Shown here piece by piece: positions 1 through 7,262 of a stretch of 64,000 nucleotides of DNA. The position numbers and the translations under genes were made by a program. The stretch is from an uncultured Bacteroidales bacterium (GTDB taxonomy: Bacteria > Bacteroidota > Bacteroidia > Bacteroidales > ML635J-15): the NCBI GenBank assembly GCA_905234755.1, contig CAJOIT010000012.1, forward strand, positions 28,157 to 92,156, given 5' to 3'. Every line of letters starts with the position of its first letter. Position 1 is the stretch's first letter. The notes under the pieces were generated by a model. The model was given only the letters and a program-made list of their open reading frames with translations. It was not told the DNA's origin and did no database searches.

Positions 1-416
1 TGGTTATTCGGTCGGTGCTTAGATAGTTCCATTAAGGCCATCTCCAGTGGCATCAGGTTCGACATATATGCTTCTACAGTGTCTATCACTCTGTCGTTTG
101 CTACACCACCCTCAATAATATCATAATTCTCTCCGATTTTTTCTCCCCGGCGATTGGCAACAATGAAGGTCAGCCACTCAACATCGTATTTTTCGAACTT
201 CTTATATGAATAGTTTTCTTTGGCGGTCAATACATCAAACTCATATACATTTACGATGCTATCGCCAAGACGGATGCGTTTCATGTGGTCTGCCCACAAT
301 TCTGCTTGGCGTTGAAGGTCTGTGATATAGAAACCTTTGCCGAAATCAAGTCCTTCACGTCCTTTAGAAACATCAGGGCGTTCGACAATCTCCGTGCCAC
401 CATGATACACTTTCAT
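1..416 (-). CDS. DUF3990 family protein, partial (C-terminus beyond window)
   Basis: Translating the minus strand from the ATG at 416-414 gives at least 138 residues beginning MKVYHGGTEIVERPD, with GREGLDFGKGFYIT, a QAELWAD stretch and VYEFDV. This is the DUF3990 pattern. The early YHG, the GFYIT strand and the later E resemble the H-Y-E layout of ADP-ribosyltransferase folds, so an NAD-dependent transferase role is possible but inferred. The stop codon lies beyond the left edge. The start overlaps the stop of the upstream DUF3791 gene by four bases (ATGA), so the two are probably translationally coupled. Such a small-protein plus transferase-like pair could be a toxin-antitoxin or effector module. 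The family call is fairly secure; the activity is not. Confidence 0.75.
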   Translation of the reverse strand, partial: MKVYHGGTEIVERPDVSKGREGLDFGKGFYITDLQRQAELWADHMKRIRLGDSIVNVYEFDVLTAKENYSYKKFEKYDVEWLTFIVANRRGEKIGENYDIIEGGVANDRVIDTVEAYMSNLMPLEMALMELSKHRPNN

Positions 417-697
417 GCTACCACTCCTTTCTTTGCTTCGCGGCGATGCAGAGCCTCGAGGACATCCTCGGTGACAATTCGGCGGCTTTGGGTGTGCAAT
501 GTATCATAGCACGGGTATATCAACTCTACAAAGAGATTCACGGCCTTCATGCGCTCATACATCTCCGAGGCGCTGACACCTTCGGCTTCTGCGGCTGATT
601 CAACGCAAGATGCGGCAAAGATATTTCGCAACTCATCGTAATCCGGAGTCGCTAAACCATTGTCCGACATCAGTCCGTTTAAATTCTCTCTATTCAT
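413..697 (-). CDS. DUF3791 domain protein
   Basis: A 94-residue acidic protein (MNRENLNGLMSDNG ...) with the DUF3791 features of a central SAAEAEGVSASEMYERM helix and a C-terminal region HTQSRRIVTEDVLEAL. No signal peptide or membrane segment is seen. Its stop overlaps the start of the DUF3990 gene (ATGA). A -7 box read on the minus strand as TATTTTTG lies at 725-718, just upstream of the start, so this gene probably leads the operon. In related genomes DUF3791 and DUF3990 genes tend to be neighbours, which suggests joint function, possibly as antitoxin or accessory partner. The biochemical role is unknown. Confidence 0.7.
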   Translation of the reverse strand: MNRENLNGLMSDNGLATPDYDELRNIFAASCVESAAEAEGVSASEMYERMKAVNLFVELIYPCYDTLHTQSRRIVTEDVLEALHRREAKKGVVA

Positions 698-810
698 TTT
701 CAGAATGTTTTATGTCGCAAAAATACATTTTCTTTTTGAAATCGGGAAATATTTTGCAGAAGCACCATGATTTCGTCAAGAATTGCTCAAACCATCTCAA
801 ACTCTCCAAA

Positions 811-837
811 GGCTAACAGGCTTGAAGGCTAAAAGCC
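811..837. repeat. Dispersed 27-bp intergenic repeat, copy A
   Basis: This sequence (ggctaacaggcttgaaggc and following bases) is identical over 27 bases to 47136-47162. Related ggcttgaaggct blocks occur at 40786-40866 and 41215-41327. It contains nested inverted pieces (ggct/agcc). The surrounding 730-940 region is otherwise rich in imperfect caaac/ataaacc repeats and has no gene. Confidence 0.7.
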
Positions 838-968
838 AACCTTTAGCTTACGCAAGCAATTTCAAACTATCTCAAACCACATCAAACAACCATAAACCAT
901 TTCAAACTTTTATGCACATGCATTGAACTCTAAAAAATAATATCTTTGCAACCAAATTCCACTTTATA

Positions 969-1169
969 ATGAAACTGAAGAAACGAAAAATCAAGTATTC
1001 TGTAATATTCTTTCTCTGTTGGTTTGCATTTTTAGTCATTTTGGTTGATGGAGTTCTGAAGTTCCAGACTTTGGTTGATTATTTCGGGTCGTACGCTATT
1101 GTAGAAGTTGCGCTAGTGCTGTTGGTCATCCTACCAACATTGGCAGTTTACATATTTACAAAAGAATGA
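969..1169 (+). CDS. Small two-helix membrane protein, unknown function
   Basis: 66 residues: a basic N-terminus (MKLKKRKIKYS), then two hydrophobic segments at about residues 11-28 and 41-62 separated by a short loop. It would sit in the inner membrane. A plausible -7 element TATCTTTG lies at 941-948, 21 bases before the ATG, which supports real expression. No family is recognised. It stands alone between the DUF3791/DUF3990 operon and hipBA. Size, charge distribution and the promoter argue for a genuine gene, but it could also be a remnant. Confidence 0.5.
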   Translation: MKLKKRKIKYSVIFFLCWFAFLVILVDGVLKFQTLVDYFGSYAIVEVALVLLVILPTLAVYIFTKE

Positions 1170-1285
1170 TGTCCTGTCCGCTCCTGATGAACTAGCTGCT
1201 TTTTGATAAACAGGAAACAAATCATCAAAATGATATAATCCGCAATGCGCGCAAAAGCCTTGTATGGCGAATTTTTCGCCCATTT

Positions 1286-1344
1286 TTTGTCATTATCATT
1301 TTTATTTCTATTTTTGCATTTGTAATAATGCATCATATATGATG
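1286..1344 (+). promoter_or_regulatory. hipBA promoter and palindromic operator
   Basis: TTTG at 1286-1289, a 19-base spacer and TATTTTTG at 1309-1316 match the Bacteroidota -33/-7 consensus exactly. Transcription should begin near 1323. A perfect 14-bp palindrome, CATCATATATGATG, lies at 1331-1344 just downstream. It is well placed as an operator for autorepression by the XRE protein encoded next. The promoter match is direct; the operator role is inferred. Confidence 0.6.
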
Positions 1345-1382
1345 TGTTATAAGCAATAATTAGAAAATACGCTTAATATATT

Positions 1383-1694
1383 ATGTATAATACTTACACA
1401 TTTGATCCTTATCCACTGCAGATAACAATGCAACGATTGGCAGAGAACCTTCGGGCACGTCGTCTAGAAAGGAAAATCTCCACAAAGAGTCTCTCGGAGA
1501 TGAGTGGGGTGCCTGCTTCGTCTATACAGCGTTTCGAGCTGAAGCACTCCATATCGCTTGAGTCGTATGTCAAGCTGGCAAAAGCGTTGGGTTATTCCGA
1601 GGAGCTGATGCAACTGCTATCCGAACCAAAATACGACACTATGGAGGAATTATTGGAAATTAACAAGAACAAAACCAGAAAACGAGGCGTATGA
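1383..1694 (+). CDS. HipB-like XRE-family antitoxin
   Basis: 103 residues. A helix-turn-helix of the XRE type spans about residues 15-70 (LAENLRARRLERKISTKSLS, then VPASSIQRFE). The tail is basic (NKNKTRKRGV). Its 3' end overlaps the downstream hipA-like gene (TGA at 1692-1694, ATG at 1691), as usual for hipBA operons. HipB-type proteins bind operator DNA and HipA, neutralising the kinase and repressing the operon. The promoter and palindrome at 1286-1344 fit that model. Confidence 0.8.
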   Translation: MYNTYTFDPYPLQITMQRLAENLRARRLERKISTKSLSEMSGVPASSIQRFELKHSISLESYVKLAKALGYSEELMQLLSEPKYDTMEELLEINKNKTRKRGV

Positions 1695-2773
1695 TGAAAA
1701 ACATTCTGAGTGTCGGTGTGATGTATCATGGTCGCAAGGTGGGTACTTTGTCGATGGGCAACCGTTCGTGCTGTCAATTTGAGTACGGTCGTGCATGGCT
1801 GCACGATGGCTTTTCCATTTCTCCGCTTCACATGCCATTGAAAGCAGGACTTTTCGCTGCACAATGGCAACCGTTTAATGGTAATTTTGGCATTTTTGAG
1901 GATAGCCTCCCTGGTGGTTATGGCGAGTATTTACTACGCAAGGTCCTGCGGAGCGAAGGCATAGAATACAATGCTTTGACGCCTGTACAGCGTCTTAGTC
2001 TTGTCGGTAGCTCTGGTATGGGTGCATTGTGTTATGTTCCCGAGACAGTTGTCGGTGGTAGTAAGTCGCAACTTTCGCTTGACGAGATGCAGAAGCTTGC
2101 TCTTGATGTGCTGTCCGAAAAGACCGATGAAGGTTCGGACTTGTTGCTGGCTGGCAGTGGTAATTCGGGAGGAGTACGCCCTAAATGCCTGTATAGTGAC
2201 AACTCTGGTCATTGGCTTGTAAAATTCCGCCACACCTTCGACCCTATTGATATAGGGCAACAAGAATATCATTGCAACCAATTGGCAAAACGCGCAGGCA
2301 TCATTGTGCCAGAATTCAGGCTTATGGAAGGTAAGTATTTCGCCACGCGTAGGTTCGACATCGACGAACATGGTGAGCGTCTGCATGTAGCCACTGCAAG
2401 CGGACTGCTCAACGAGCCACTTTCGCCCCCAAAGATGGATTACCATAGTTTGTTGCAGCTTACTGGGTATCTCACACAGTCGCCCGATGCAGTTGAGCAG
2501 CAGTTCCGGCGTATGGTTTTCAACCATTATGTCTGCAACTTTGACGACCACGCTCGCAATTTTAGTTTTATTTGTCGTGATGGACGCTGGGAACTTGCGC
2601 CTGCCTATGACCTTACCAACGACCAGACACTTGGAGAGCATGCCACTACCATCAATTTTAAGGGACTTCCTACCGACGAGGACATGATTACAGTAGGCAT
2701 TAATACAAAGATGTCATACACTCGTTGCCAGCAGATTATCGAAGAGATAAAAACTGTTATAACGAAAGATTGA
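1691..2773 (+). CDS. HipA-family Ser/Thr kinase toxin
   Basis: 360 residues, shorter than E. coli HipA (about 440), but both the N-terminal subdomain and the kinase core are present. Visible motifs are the glycine-rich loop SGNSGGVRPK (about 156-165), the ATP-binding lysine in WLVKF (about 178), the catalytic loop NFDDHARNF (about 283-291) and the metal-binding YDLT (306-309). HipA kinases phosphorylate aminoacyl-tRNA synthetases such as GltX and cause persistence-like arrest; the target here is unknown. The start overlaps the hipB-like stop. A second ATG sits directly after the first (1694). All key residues look intact, so it is probably active. Confidence 0.85.
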   Translation: MMKNILSVGVMYHGRKVGTLSMGNRSCCQFEYGRAWLHDGFSISPLHMPLKAGLFAAQWQPFNGNFGIFEDSLPGGYGEYLLRKVLRSEGIEYNALTPVQRLSLVGSSGMGALCYVPETVVGGSKSQLSLDEMQKLALDVLSEKTDEGSDLLLAGSGNSGGVRPKCLYSDNSGHWLVKFRHTFDPIDIGQQEYHCNQLAKRAGIIVPEFRLMEGKYFATRRFDIDEHGERLHVATASGLLNEPLSPPKMDYHSLLQLTGYLTQSPDAVEQQFRRMVFNHYVCNFDDHARNFSFICRDGRWELAPAYDLTNDQTLGEHATTINFKGLPTDEDMITVGINTKMSYTRCQQIIEEIKTVITKD

Positions 2774-2800
2774 CTCAGACTCAAAAATATTTTTAAAAAT

Positions 2801-2857
2801 ATCGCTTACGATATAAAAATATATTCATGTATTTGCATCGTGAACGATATAAATTTG
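2801..2857 (+). promoter_or_regulatory. Twin palindromic sites and -7 box upstream of MarR fragment
   Basis: Two copies of an ATCG-NNNN-CGAT palindrome, ATCGCTTACGATAT (2801-2814) and ATCGTGAACGATAT (2837-2850), lie one above the other about 36 bp apart. A -7-like TAAATTTG follows at 2850-2857, immediately before the MarR start. Spaced dyads like these are typical autoregulatory sites of MarR dimers. The regulator itself is broken (next entry), so the sites may be orphaned. Confidence 0.5.
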
Positions 2858-2861
2858 CGAC

Positions 2862-3110
2862 ATGGCAGACGAGCAATTTAAATTGGAAAACCAACTTTGT
2901 TTCCGCCTCTACACAGCGGCGCGACTGACTATGGGAGCTTATCATCCGTATCTCGACCCATTGGGCATCACCTATCCGCAGTATCTTGTGCTACTCGTGC
3001 TGTGGGAAAAGGACAAGCGCCCCGTATGCGAAATTGGCAAACGTTTGCTATTGGAGACCAATACTCTCACCCCACTTTTGCAACGTATGGAGAAAGCTGG
3101 TTTGGTAACT
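2862..3110 (+). pseudogene. MarR-family regulator, 3' end deleted
   Basis: The first 83 codons (MADEQFKLENQLCFRLYTA ..., LGITYPQYLVLLVLWE, LLQRMEKAGLVTR) are the N-terminal helices and recognition helix of an OhrR-like MarR regulator. At about 3099-3112 the reading shifts, without a gap, into the coding sequence of a flavoprotein in another frame. The MarR frame stays open to 3296, but the added residues are translated flavoprotein DNA and not MarR. A normal MarR has about 145 residues, so the wing and the C-terminal dimerisation helix are lost. A chimeric 144-residue protein could still be made. Confidence 0.75.
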
Positions 3111-3598
3111 CGCACGCAATGGCGGAGCAGTTTGCCGAAGGTGCAAAATCATCTGGGCATCAAGTGGAACTCATCTCGCTCAGAGGCAAGGAAATCAAGT
3201 TCTGTGTCGGCTGTCTGTCGTGCCAGAAGACTGGTGCGTGTGTATTCAAGGACGATGTTCCTGCAATTATGGACAGTGTGCTTAATGCCGATGTAGTGTG
3301 CTGGGCGACACCAATTTACTACTACGAAATGTCGGGACAGATGAAGACTCTCATCGACCGTATGAACGCAATGTATCCCAAGGACTACCGTTTCCGCGAC
3401 ATTTATCTGCTTACCACGGCTGCCGAGAACGAGGAGTTTGTTCCAAAGCGTGCCGAAGGCGGCCTGACGGGCTGGATTGACTGCTATGGAAAGTCTGCAC
3501 TCAAAGGATATGTTTTCTGCGGCGGTGTGAACGACCCGAATGATATTGCAGGGAATGCCAAGCTACAAGAGGCATACGAGATGGGCAAGAAGTGCTAA
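3104..3598 (+). pseudogene. NAD(P)H-dependent flavodoxin-fold oxidoreductase, 5' end deleted
   Basis: From GNSHAMAEQFAEGA onward the sequence matches the iron-sulfur-flavoprotein/NADPH-FMN reductase family: CVGCLSCQKTGACVFKDD, WATPIYYYEMSGQMKTLIDR, and a C-terminus ending GKKC. About the first 15-20 residues, including the start and most of the phosphate-binding loop (normally GSPRxxGN), are missing because the 5' end is fused to the truncated MarR gene. A frame through the MarR DNA remains open from 2897, so translation is conceivable but the N-terminus would be nonsense. A regulator next to its flavoprotein target is a common arrangement, so one deletion probably removed the end of the first and the start of the second. 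Confidence 0.75.
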
Positions 3599-3671
3599 TT
3601 GCTGCAAGATTATTCTGACGGACTTGCAATGTTGTGTATTGCAAGCCTTTTTAGGAACGGAAACAACAAAA

Positions 3672-3698
3672 AAAGCAACTGTATTGAGCAGTTGCTTT
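3672..3698. terminator. Bidirectional terminator between convergent genes
   Basis: A perfect 10-bp stem (AAAGCAACTG, 3672-3681, with CAGTTGCTTT, 3689-3698) closes a 7-base loop. A-rich sequence lies on the left and T-rich on the right. It sits between the plus-strand flavoprotein remnant and the minus-strand DUF4252 gene and could serve both. Confidence 0.75.
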
Positions 3699-3721
3699 CG
3701 TAAGTAAGTAAATTTAAGGTT

Positions 3722-4174
3722 CTAATTCCCTTTGCCATTAAGCATTTCATATACTTCTTTGGATGAGAAATTTCCTGCATAAACGATAATCGAGCTTTCC
3801 TCCTTTTCCTGTGTGGCTATTATTAGTTCATGCGGATTGCGTTTGTCGGTAAAGATAAAAACAACACTTTCGCCACCATCGCGTGCGGTCATGAGTATTT
3901 CGTAGTTTTTGTCATTGCTTAAAACTTCTATGTCCTTGTCTATTTGACTCTTGCCCTTTGCAGTGTTCGAATTGATGATAAGCATTTTTTCTATGCCGCC
4001 AAGGTTGCTGCTGAGTTCTGCATCCAAGACTGAGTTTGCTAGGTTAAACATTGCTTTGTTAATGCAAACATAATCCACATCTTCCATTTTGGCATACTTT
4101 TCGAAAATCTTGTTTTGTGCCATTGCTGCAAATGCGCAGGCAATAATTGCAATTGTTATTATTAATCGTTTCAT
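3722..4174 (-). CDS. DUF4252 secreted protein
   Basis: 150 residues with an N-terminal signal peptide (MKRLIITIAIIACAFAAMAQ), then the DUF4252 core (NKIFEKYAKMEDVDYVCINK, later KEVYEMLNG near the end). It is probably periplasmic. It is the third gene of a minus-strand unit after an ECF sigma factor and its anti-sigma partner, 12 bp downstream of the latter. In Bacteroidota, DUF4252 proteins commonly accompany such sigma/anti-sigma pairs; they may sense or belong to the regulon. No enzymatic motif is seen. Confidence 0.8.
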   Translation of the reverse strand: MKRLIITIAIIACAFAAMAQNKIFEKYAKMEDVDYVCINKAMFNLANSVLDAELSSNLGGIEKMLIINSNTAKGKSQIDKDIEVLSNDKNYEILMTARDGGESVVFIFTDKRNPHELIIATQEKEESSIIVYAGNFSSKEVYEMLNGKGN

Positions 4175-4186
4175 ATTCCTTGATTT

Positions 4187-4753
4187 TTAAAGTTTTGACT
4201 GATTTTTTATCTTGTTAATTTTTGAATTTGTCTTTTGAATGGCTTCTTGTGCAGGCTTTTTGCACATTTGTATAGAACGGGATATTATGCTGTTTGCTCT
4301 CTCAATCTGCATTGTTGCTTCTTCAACGCTAGTACAGGTGTCGCGGAATGGCGATTCATTAGATTCTTGATTTTGGAACTGCATTATGCAAACTCCGACT
4401 ATTGCGATTAAGGACACAGCAGCCGCTATCCGATACCAGATTGTTTTTGGCGGTTTTTCTTGTCGGAAAACATTGCTTTTAGGTTGTCGTGATGCTGGTT
4501 CTGGTTTTTTCTCCGTTTCCGAATCATTGAGATTGCCTACAAAAGCATTTATTTCCGTCGCAATATCGTCGGGTATATGGGTGTCGGCGATTTCTGACAT
4601 TGACAGAAACAGTTTACGGTCGGCCTCAAGTTCGACTGGAACATCGTCGGAACGGAAAAAGTCCATCAGTTTTTCTTCTTCTTCAGGTGTCGTTTTCCCA
4701 TCGTAGAAGCGGATGAGTAGTGACTCGATATTTGATTTAGTTTCCATAGTCAT
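4187..4753 (-). CDS. Membrane-bound anti-sigma factor
   Basis: 188 residues. The cytoplasmic N-terminal part (about 1-105) has the pattern LLIRFYDGKTTPEEEEKLMD seen in Bacteroidota anti-sigma proteins. One transmembrane helix lies at about 107-124 (YRIAAAVSLIAIVGVCIMQF), followed by a short, lysine-rich outer domain. The start overlaps the sigma gene stop by ATGA, so the two are translationally coupled. It should hold the ECF sigma factor at the membrane until a signal releases it. A second ATG two codons downstream is an equally good start. Confidence 0.75.
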   Translation of the reverse strand: MTMETKSNIESLLIRFYDGKTTPEEEEKLMDFFRSDDVPVELEADRKLFLSMSEIADTHIPDDIATEINAFVGNLNDSETEKKPEPASRQPKSNVFRQEKPPKTIWYRIAAAVSLIAIVGVCIMQFQNQESNESPFRDTCTSVEEATMQIERANSIISRSIQMCKKPAQEAIQKTNSKINKIKNQSKL

Positions 4754-5232
4754 AATGATTTAAAATTGTCCCTTAATGTTTTTCTTGCCCTAGAAAGCAA
4801 TGTGTATATATTCTCTCGGCTAAAATGCGTTATATCTTCGATTTGCTGTATTTCAAGGCCATCTATAGTGCGCAAGCGAAGCACTGTTTGCTGGTCTTTC
4901 GGTAGAATACTTATCATTTTCATTACTTCGACCAATGTGCTGCTGGCATTGATTGAATCTTCTGTTTTGTTGTCTAAAAGTATGTCTGCCAAATCGTTGT
5001 TTTCTGTATGTTTGCGTTTCAGTTTGTCGAAGCAGTTGTTGCGAACCATTGTCAGCACTAGTGGCAGCGGTGATTTGTCGCGGTCGATGCTGTTTCGTCG
5101 CTGCCACAATTCGGCATAAACATCTTGTACGCTGTCCCTTGCCTCGTCGCTGTTTCGCAATATGTTGTATGCGAGGGCGTACATTCTGCTGCTGAATGGT
5201 AAGTACATATTTGAAAACTCTTCGTGTGACAT
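4750..5232 (-). CDS. ECF (RpoE-like) RNA polymerase sigma factor
   Basis: 160 residues. Region 2 is visible as FSSRMYALAYNILRNSDEAR and DSVQDVYAELWQRR (about 12-46), with the linker and region 4 as LPKDQQTVLRLRTIDGLEIQ and REN-IYTLLSRARKTLRDN (about 111-156). It should direct RNA polymerase to its own extracytoplasmic-stress-type promoters and is controlled by the downstream anti-sigma factor. It heads the sigma, anti-sigma, DUF4252 operon. Confidence 0.9.
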   Translation of the reverse strand: MSHEEFSNMYLPFSSRMYALAYNILRNSDEARDSVQDVYAELWQRRNSIDRDKSPLPLVLTMVRNNCFDKLKRKHTENNDLADILLDNKTEDSINASSTLVEVMKMISILPKDQQTVLRLRTIDGLEIQQIEDITHFSRENIYTLLSRARKTLRDNFKSL

Positions 5233-5419
5233 TTTCTAGTCGTTCTTAATCATCTTCCGCATGTAATACGATTGAAATCATAAAATCTTACAAAATTATA
5301 TATTTTTTCCTTGTCTTTGCTAATGACAAAAAAATCAACTTGCTGTATTGCTTTGATTTACAACTATAAACAAAATCGTATATCAGGCAAAATTTTATAT
5401 TCGGTCTTAATTTATTTTT

Positions 5420-5427
5420 TACCTTTG
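5420..5427 (+). promoter_or_regulatory. -7 promoter element for carbonic anhydrase
   Basis: TACCTTTG matches TAnnTTTG and lies 28 bp before the ATG at 5456. No convincing -33 TTTG is found at the right spacing. The 5233-5419 stretch is the divergent intergenic region between the sigma gene and this gene and shows no other feature. Confidence 0.45.
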
Positions 5428-5455
5428 TAAGTCGTTACAAACAAAACCATAATAT

Positions 5456-6001
5456 ATGATAGACCAGATAATCAACTACAATAAGACTTTCGTTGAACAG
5501 AAAGGTTACGAGAAATACCTGACGGACAAGTACCCCGACAAGAAACTGGCGGTGCTGTCGTGTATGGACACCCGACTGACGGAACTTCTGCCTGCCGCCC
5601 TCGGATTGAAGAATGGCGATGCGAAAATCATTAAGAATGCTGGCGGGCTGGTCATTTCGGCTTTCGATTCTGCTATGCGCAGCCTGATTGTAGCTATCTA
5701 CGAACTTGGCGTGAATGAGATTATGGTGGTGGCGCACAGTCATTGTGGGGCTTGCCACATGAGTTACGACCACTTTCACCACGAAATGATTGCCAGAGGC
5801 ATCACCGACGAGACCCTTGACACCATCCGCAAATGTGGCATCAATTTGGACCATTGGCTCGAGGGTTTCAAGGACACGCCAGAATCTGTTCGTAAGACAG
5901 TCGAGACCATCAAGACTCATCCGCTTGTGCCGAAGGACATAGTGGTGCGTGGTTTCATAATTGACTCGGAGACCGGTGCTTTGGATGAAATAAAAATGTA
6001 A
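5456..6001 (+). CDS. Beta-class carbonic anhydrase
   Basis: 181 residues, normal for a short beta-carbonic anhydrase. The zinc site is complete: Cys36 with the Asp38-Arg40 dyad in SCMDTR, then His94 and Cys97 in HSHCGAC. The enzyme hydrates CO2 to bicarbonate in the cytoplasm, supplying carboxylation reactions in a capnophilic gut bacterium. A -7 box lies at 5420-5427. The EFR1 ferredoxin gene follows after 12 bp and may be co-transcribed, though no functional link is obvious. Confidence 0.92.
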   Translation: MIDQIINYNKTFVEQKGYEKYLTDKYPDKKLAVLSCMDTRLTELLPAALGLKNGDAKIIKNAGGLVISAFDSAMRSLIVAIYELGVNEIMVVAHSHCGACHMSYDHFHHEMIARGITDETLDTIRKCGINLDHWLEGFKDTPESVRKTVETIKTHPLVPKDIVVRGFIIDSETGALDEIKM

Positions 6002-6013
6002 GATGCTAACAAT

Positions 6014-6769
6014 ATGATACTTTACTTCTCAGGTACAGGCAACAGCCTGGCAATAGCAAGGCAGATTGCCGAAAAGGTTGGCGACAATATAATGCCGCTG
6101 CGCGAGGCGGTTGGCAAGGATTTGACTGGCGAAAAACGCATTGGTCTTGTTTTTCCTACATATTGGCTCGATGCGCCTATTGCGGTGCGTGATATTGTGC
6201 CGCAACTTAATATCAGTCCTTCGTCGTACACCTTTGTTGTCATCACCTGCGGGGCGCAGACCAACAATGCGGTGTGGACGGTGCGTCGGATTTTGCGACA
6301 GAAGGGCGTAAAGCTTTCCTATTGCAACAAAATCCGCGTTCCCGACAGTTCTGCGCTTGCCTTCGGACGAAATCCCAACAGTCAGGTATGGAAGTTTGAG
6401 CGTTACGCACCGCGCTTGGAGCAAATATTGAACGATATTGCCGACGAAAAGCACGGTTTCCACTATGCAGGATTCGACCCTTTAGGCTGGTTGCTCAATC
6501 GTCCGTCCATCGCTGCTAAAACTCAGAACTCGACCCGTCCTGTCTGCAATACCGACAAATGTGTGGGCTGTGGCATTTGTGCGAAAGTTTGTCCGCAGAA
6601 AAACATCACCCTTGCCGACGGCAAAGCCCAACTAGGCGACAATTGCGCGATGTGTCTGGCCTGCTTGCATTTCTGCCCGCATCAGAGTATGGAAGTCAAT
6701 GGCAAAGCGACACTAGCCGAACGGCAGTACCATCATCCGGAGGTTGAGAAGAGGGATATGGTTGTGTAA
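6014..6769 (+). CDS. EFR1-family ferredoxin with flavodoxin domain
   Basis: 251 residues. The N-terminal flavodoxin-like domain begins MILYFSGTGNSLAIARQIAE, with the FMN phosphate loop SGTGNS. The C-terminal part carries two [4Fe-4S] motifs, CVGCGICAKVCP (about 183-194) and CAMCLACLHFCP (about 212-223). EFR1 proteins are soluble electron carriers or reductases that join flavin and iron-sulfur electron transfer; the partner is unknown. It lies 12 bp after the carbonic anhydrase gene on the same strand. Confidence 0.88.
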   Translation: MILYFSGTGNSLAIARQIAEKVGDNIMPLREAVGKDLTGEKRIGLVFPTYWLDAPIAVRDIVPQLNISPSSYTFVVITCGAQTNNAVWTVRRILRQKGVKLSYCNKIRVPDSSALAFGRNPNSQVWKFERYAPRLEQILNDIADEKHGFHYAGFDPLGWLLNRPSIAAKTQNSTRPVCNTDKCVGCGICAKVCPQKNITLADGKAQLGDNCAMCLACLHFCPHQSMEVNGKATLAERQYHHPEVEKRDMVV

Positions 6770-6887
6770 ATCATGAAATCATTATCATTTTTTCTTACAA
6801 ATATTTGCAACTTATAGGTTTCGTTTTCCAAAAAAGTATTATTTTTGTGGTGAAAAAACTTTAGTAATATGACTTGGAGATAGAACC

Positions 6888-7202
6888 ATGACACAGGAAG
6901 AAGCAATAAATCGTTTAAGCCGTTACCAGTCGGATACTCCATCGTCTTGGCGCAAGGAGGAAGAAAAGCGTCTTAAGGCAAAATCCGATGGATGGCTACA
7001 GTATTCCCGTAAAATTGCCATAAAATTGGCGATTGCAATGAAGCAACAGAATCTTTCACGACAAGATGTTGCCGAAAGGATGGGTTGTTCACCGCAGTAT
7101 GTTTCGCGACTTTTGAAAGGCGAAGAAAACCTATCGCTCGAAACAATCTGTAAGTTGGAGAATGCATTGAATATTTCAATATTGCAGTATGAGTTTGCCT
7201 AA
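6888..7202 (+). CDS. XRE-family helix-turn-helix regulator
   Basis: 104 residues. A canonical helix-turn-helix lies in the C-terminal half: KLAIAMKQQNLSRQDVAERM followed by CSPQYVSRLLKGEENLSLET. The N-terminal 40 residues are charged. Such proteins are often the antitoxin of a HigBA-like pair, but no toxin gene is seen in the 118 bp upstream or next downstream, so it may be an orphan. A -7 box TATTTTTG lies at 6840-6847. Confidence 0.8.
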   Translation: MTQEEAINRLSRYQSDTPSSWRKEEEKRLKAKSDGWLQYSRKIAIKLAIAMKQQNLSRQDVAERMGCSPQYVSRLLKGEENLSLETICKLENALNISILQYEFA

Positions 7203-7262
7203 ATCTTTTCGGATTTGAAATCAAAATACGGCAAAATACTCTTGATTAAAGAATACTAATAC

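Noticed and set aside
1934..2641. 235-codon minus-strand frame
   Set aside because: Lies wholly inside the hipA-like gene, which has all kinase motifs; the antisense frame has none.
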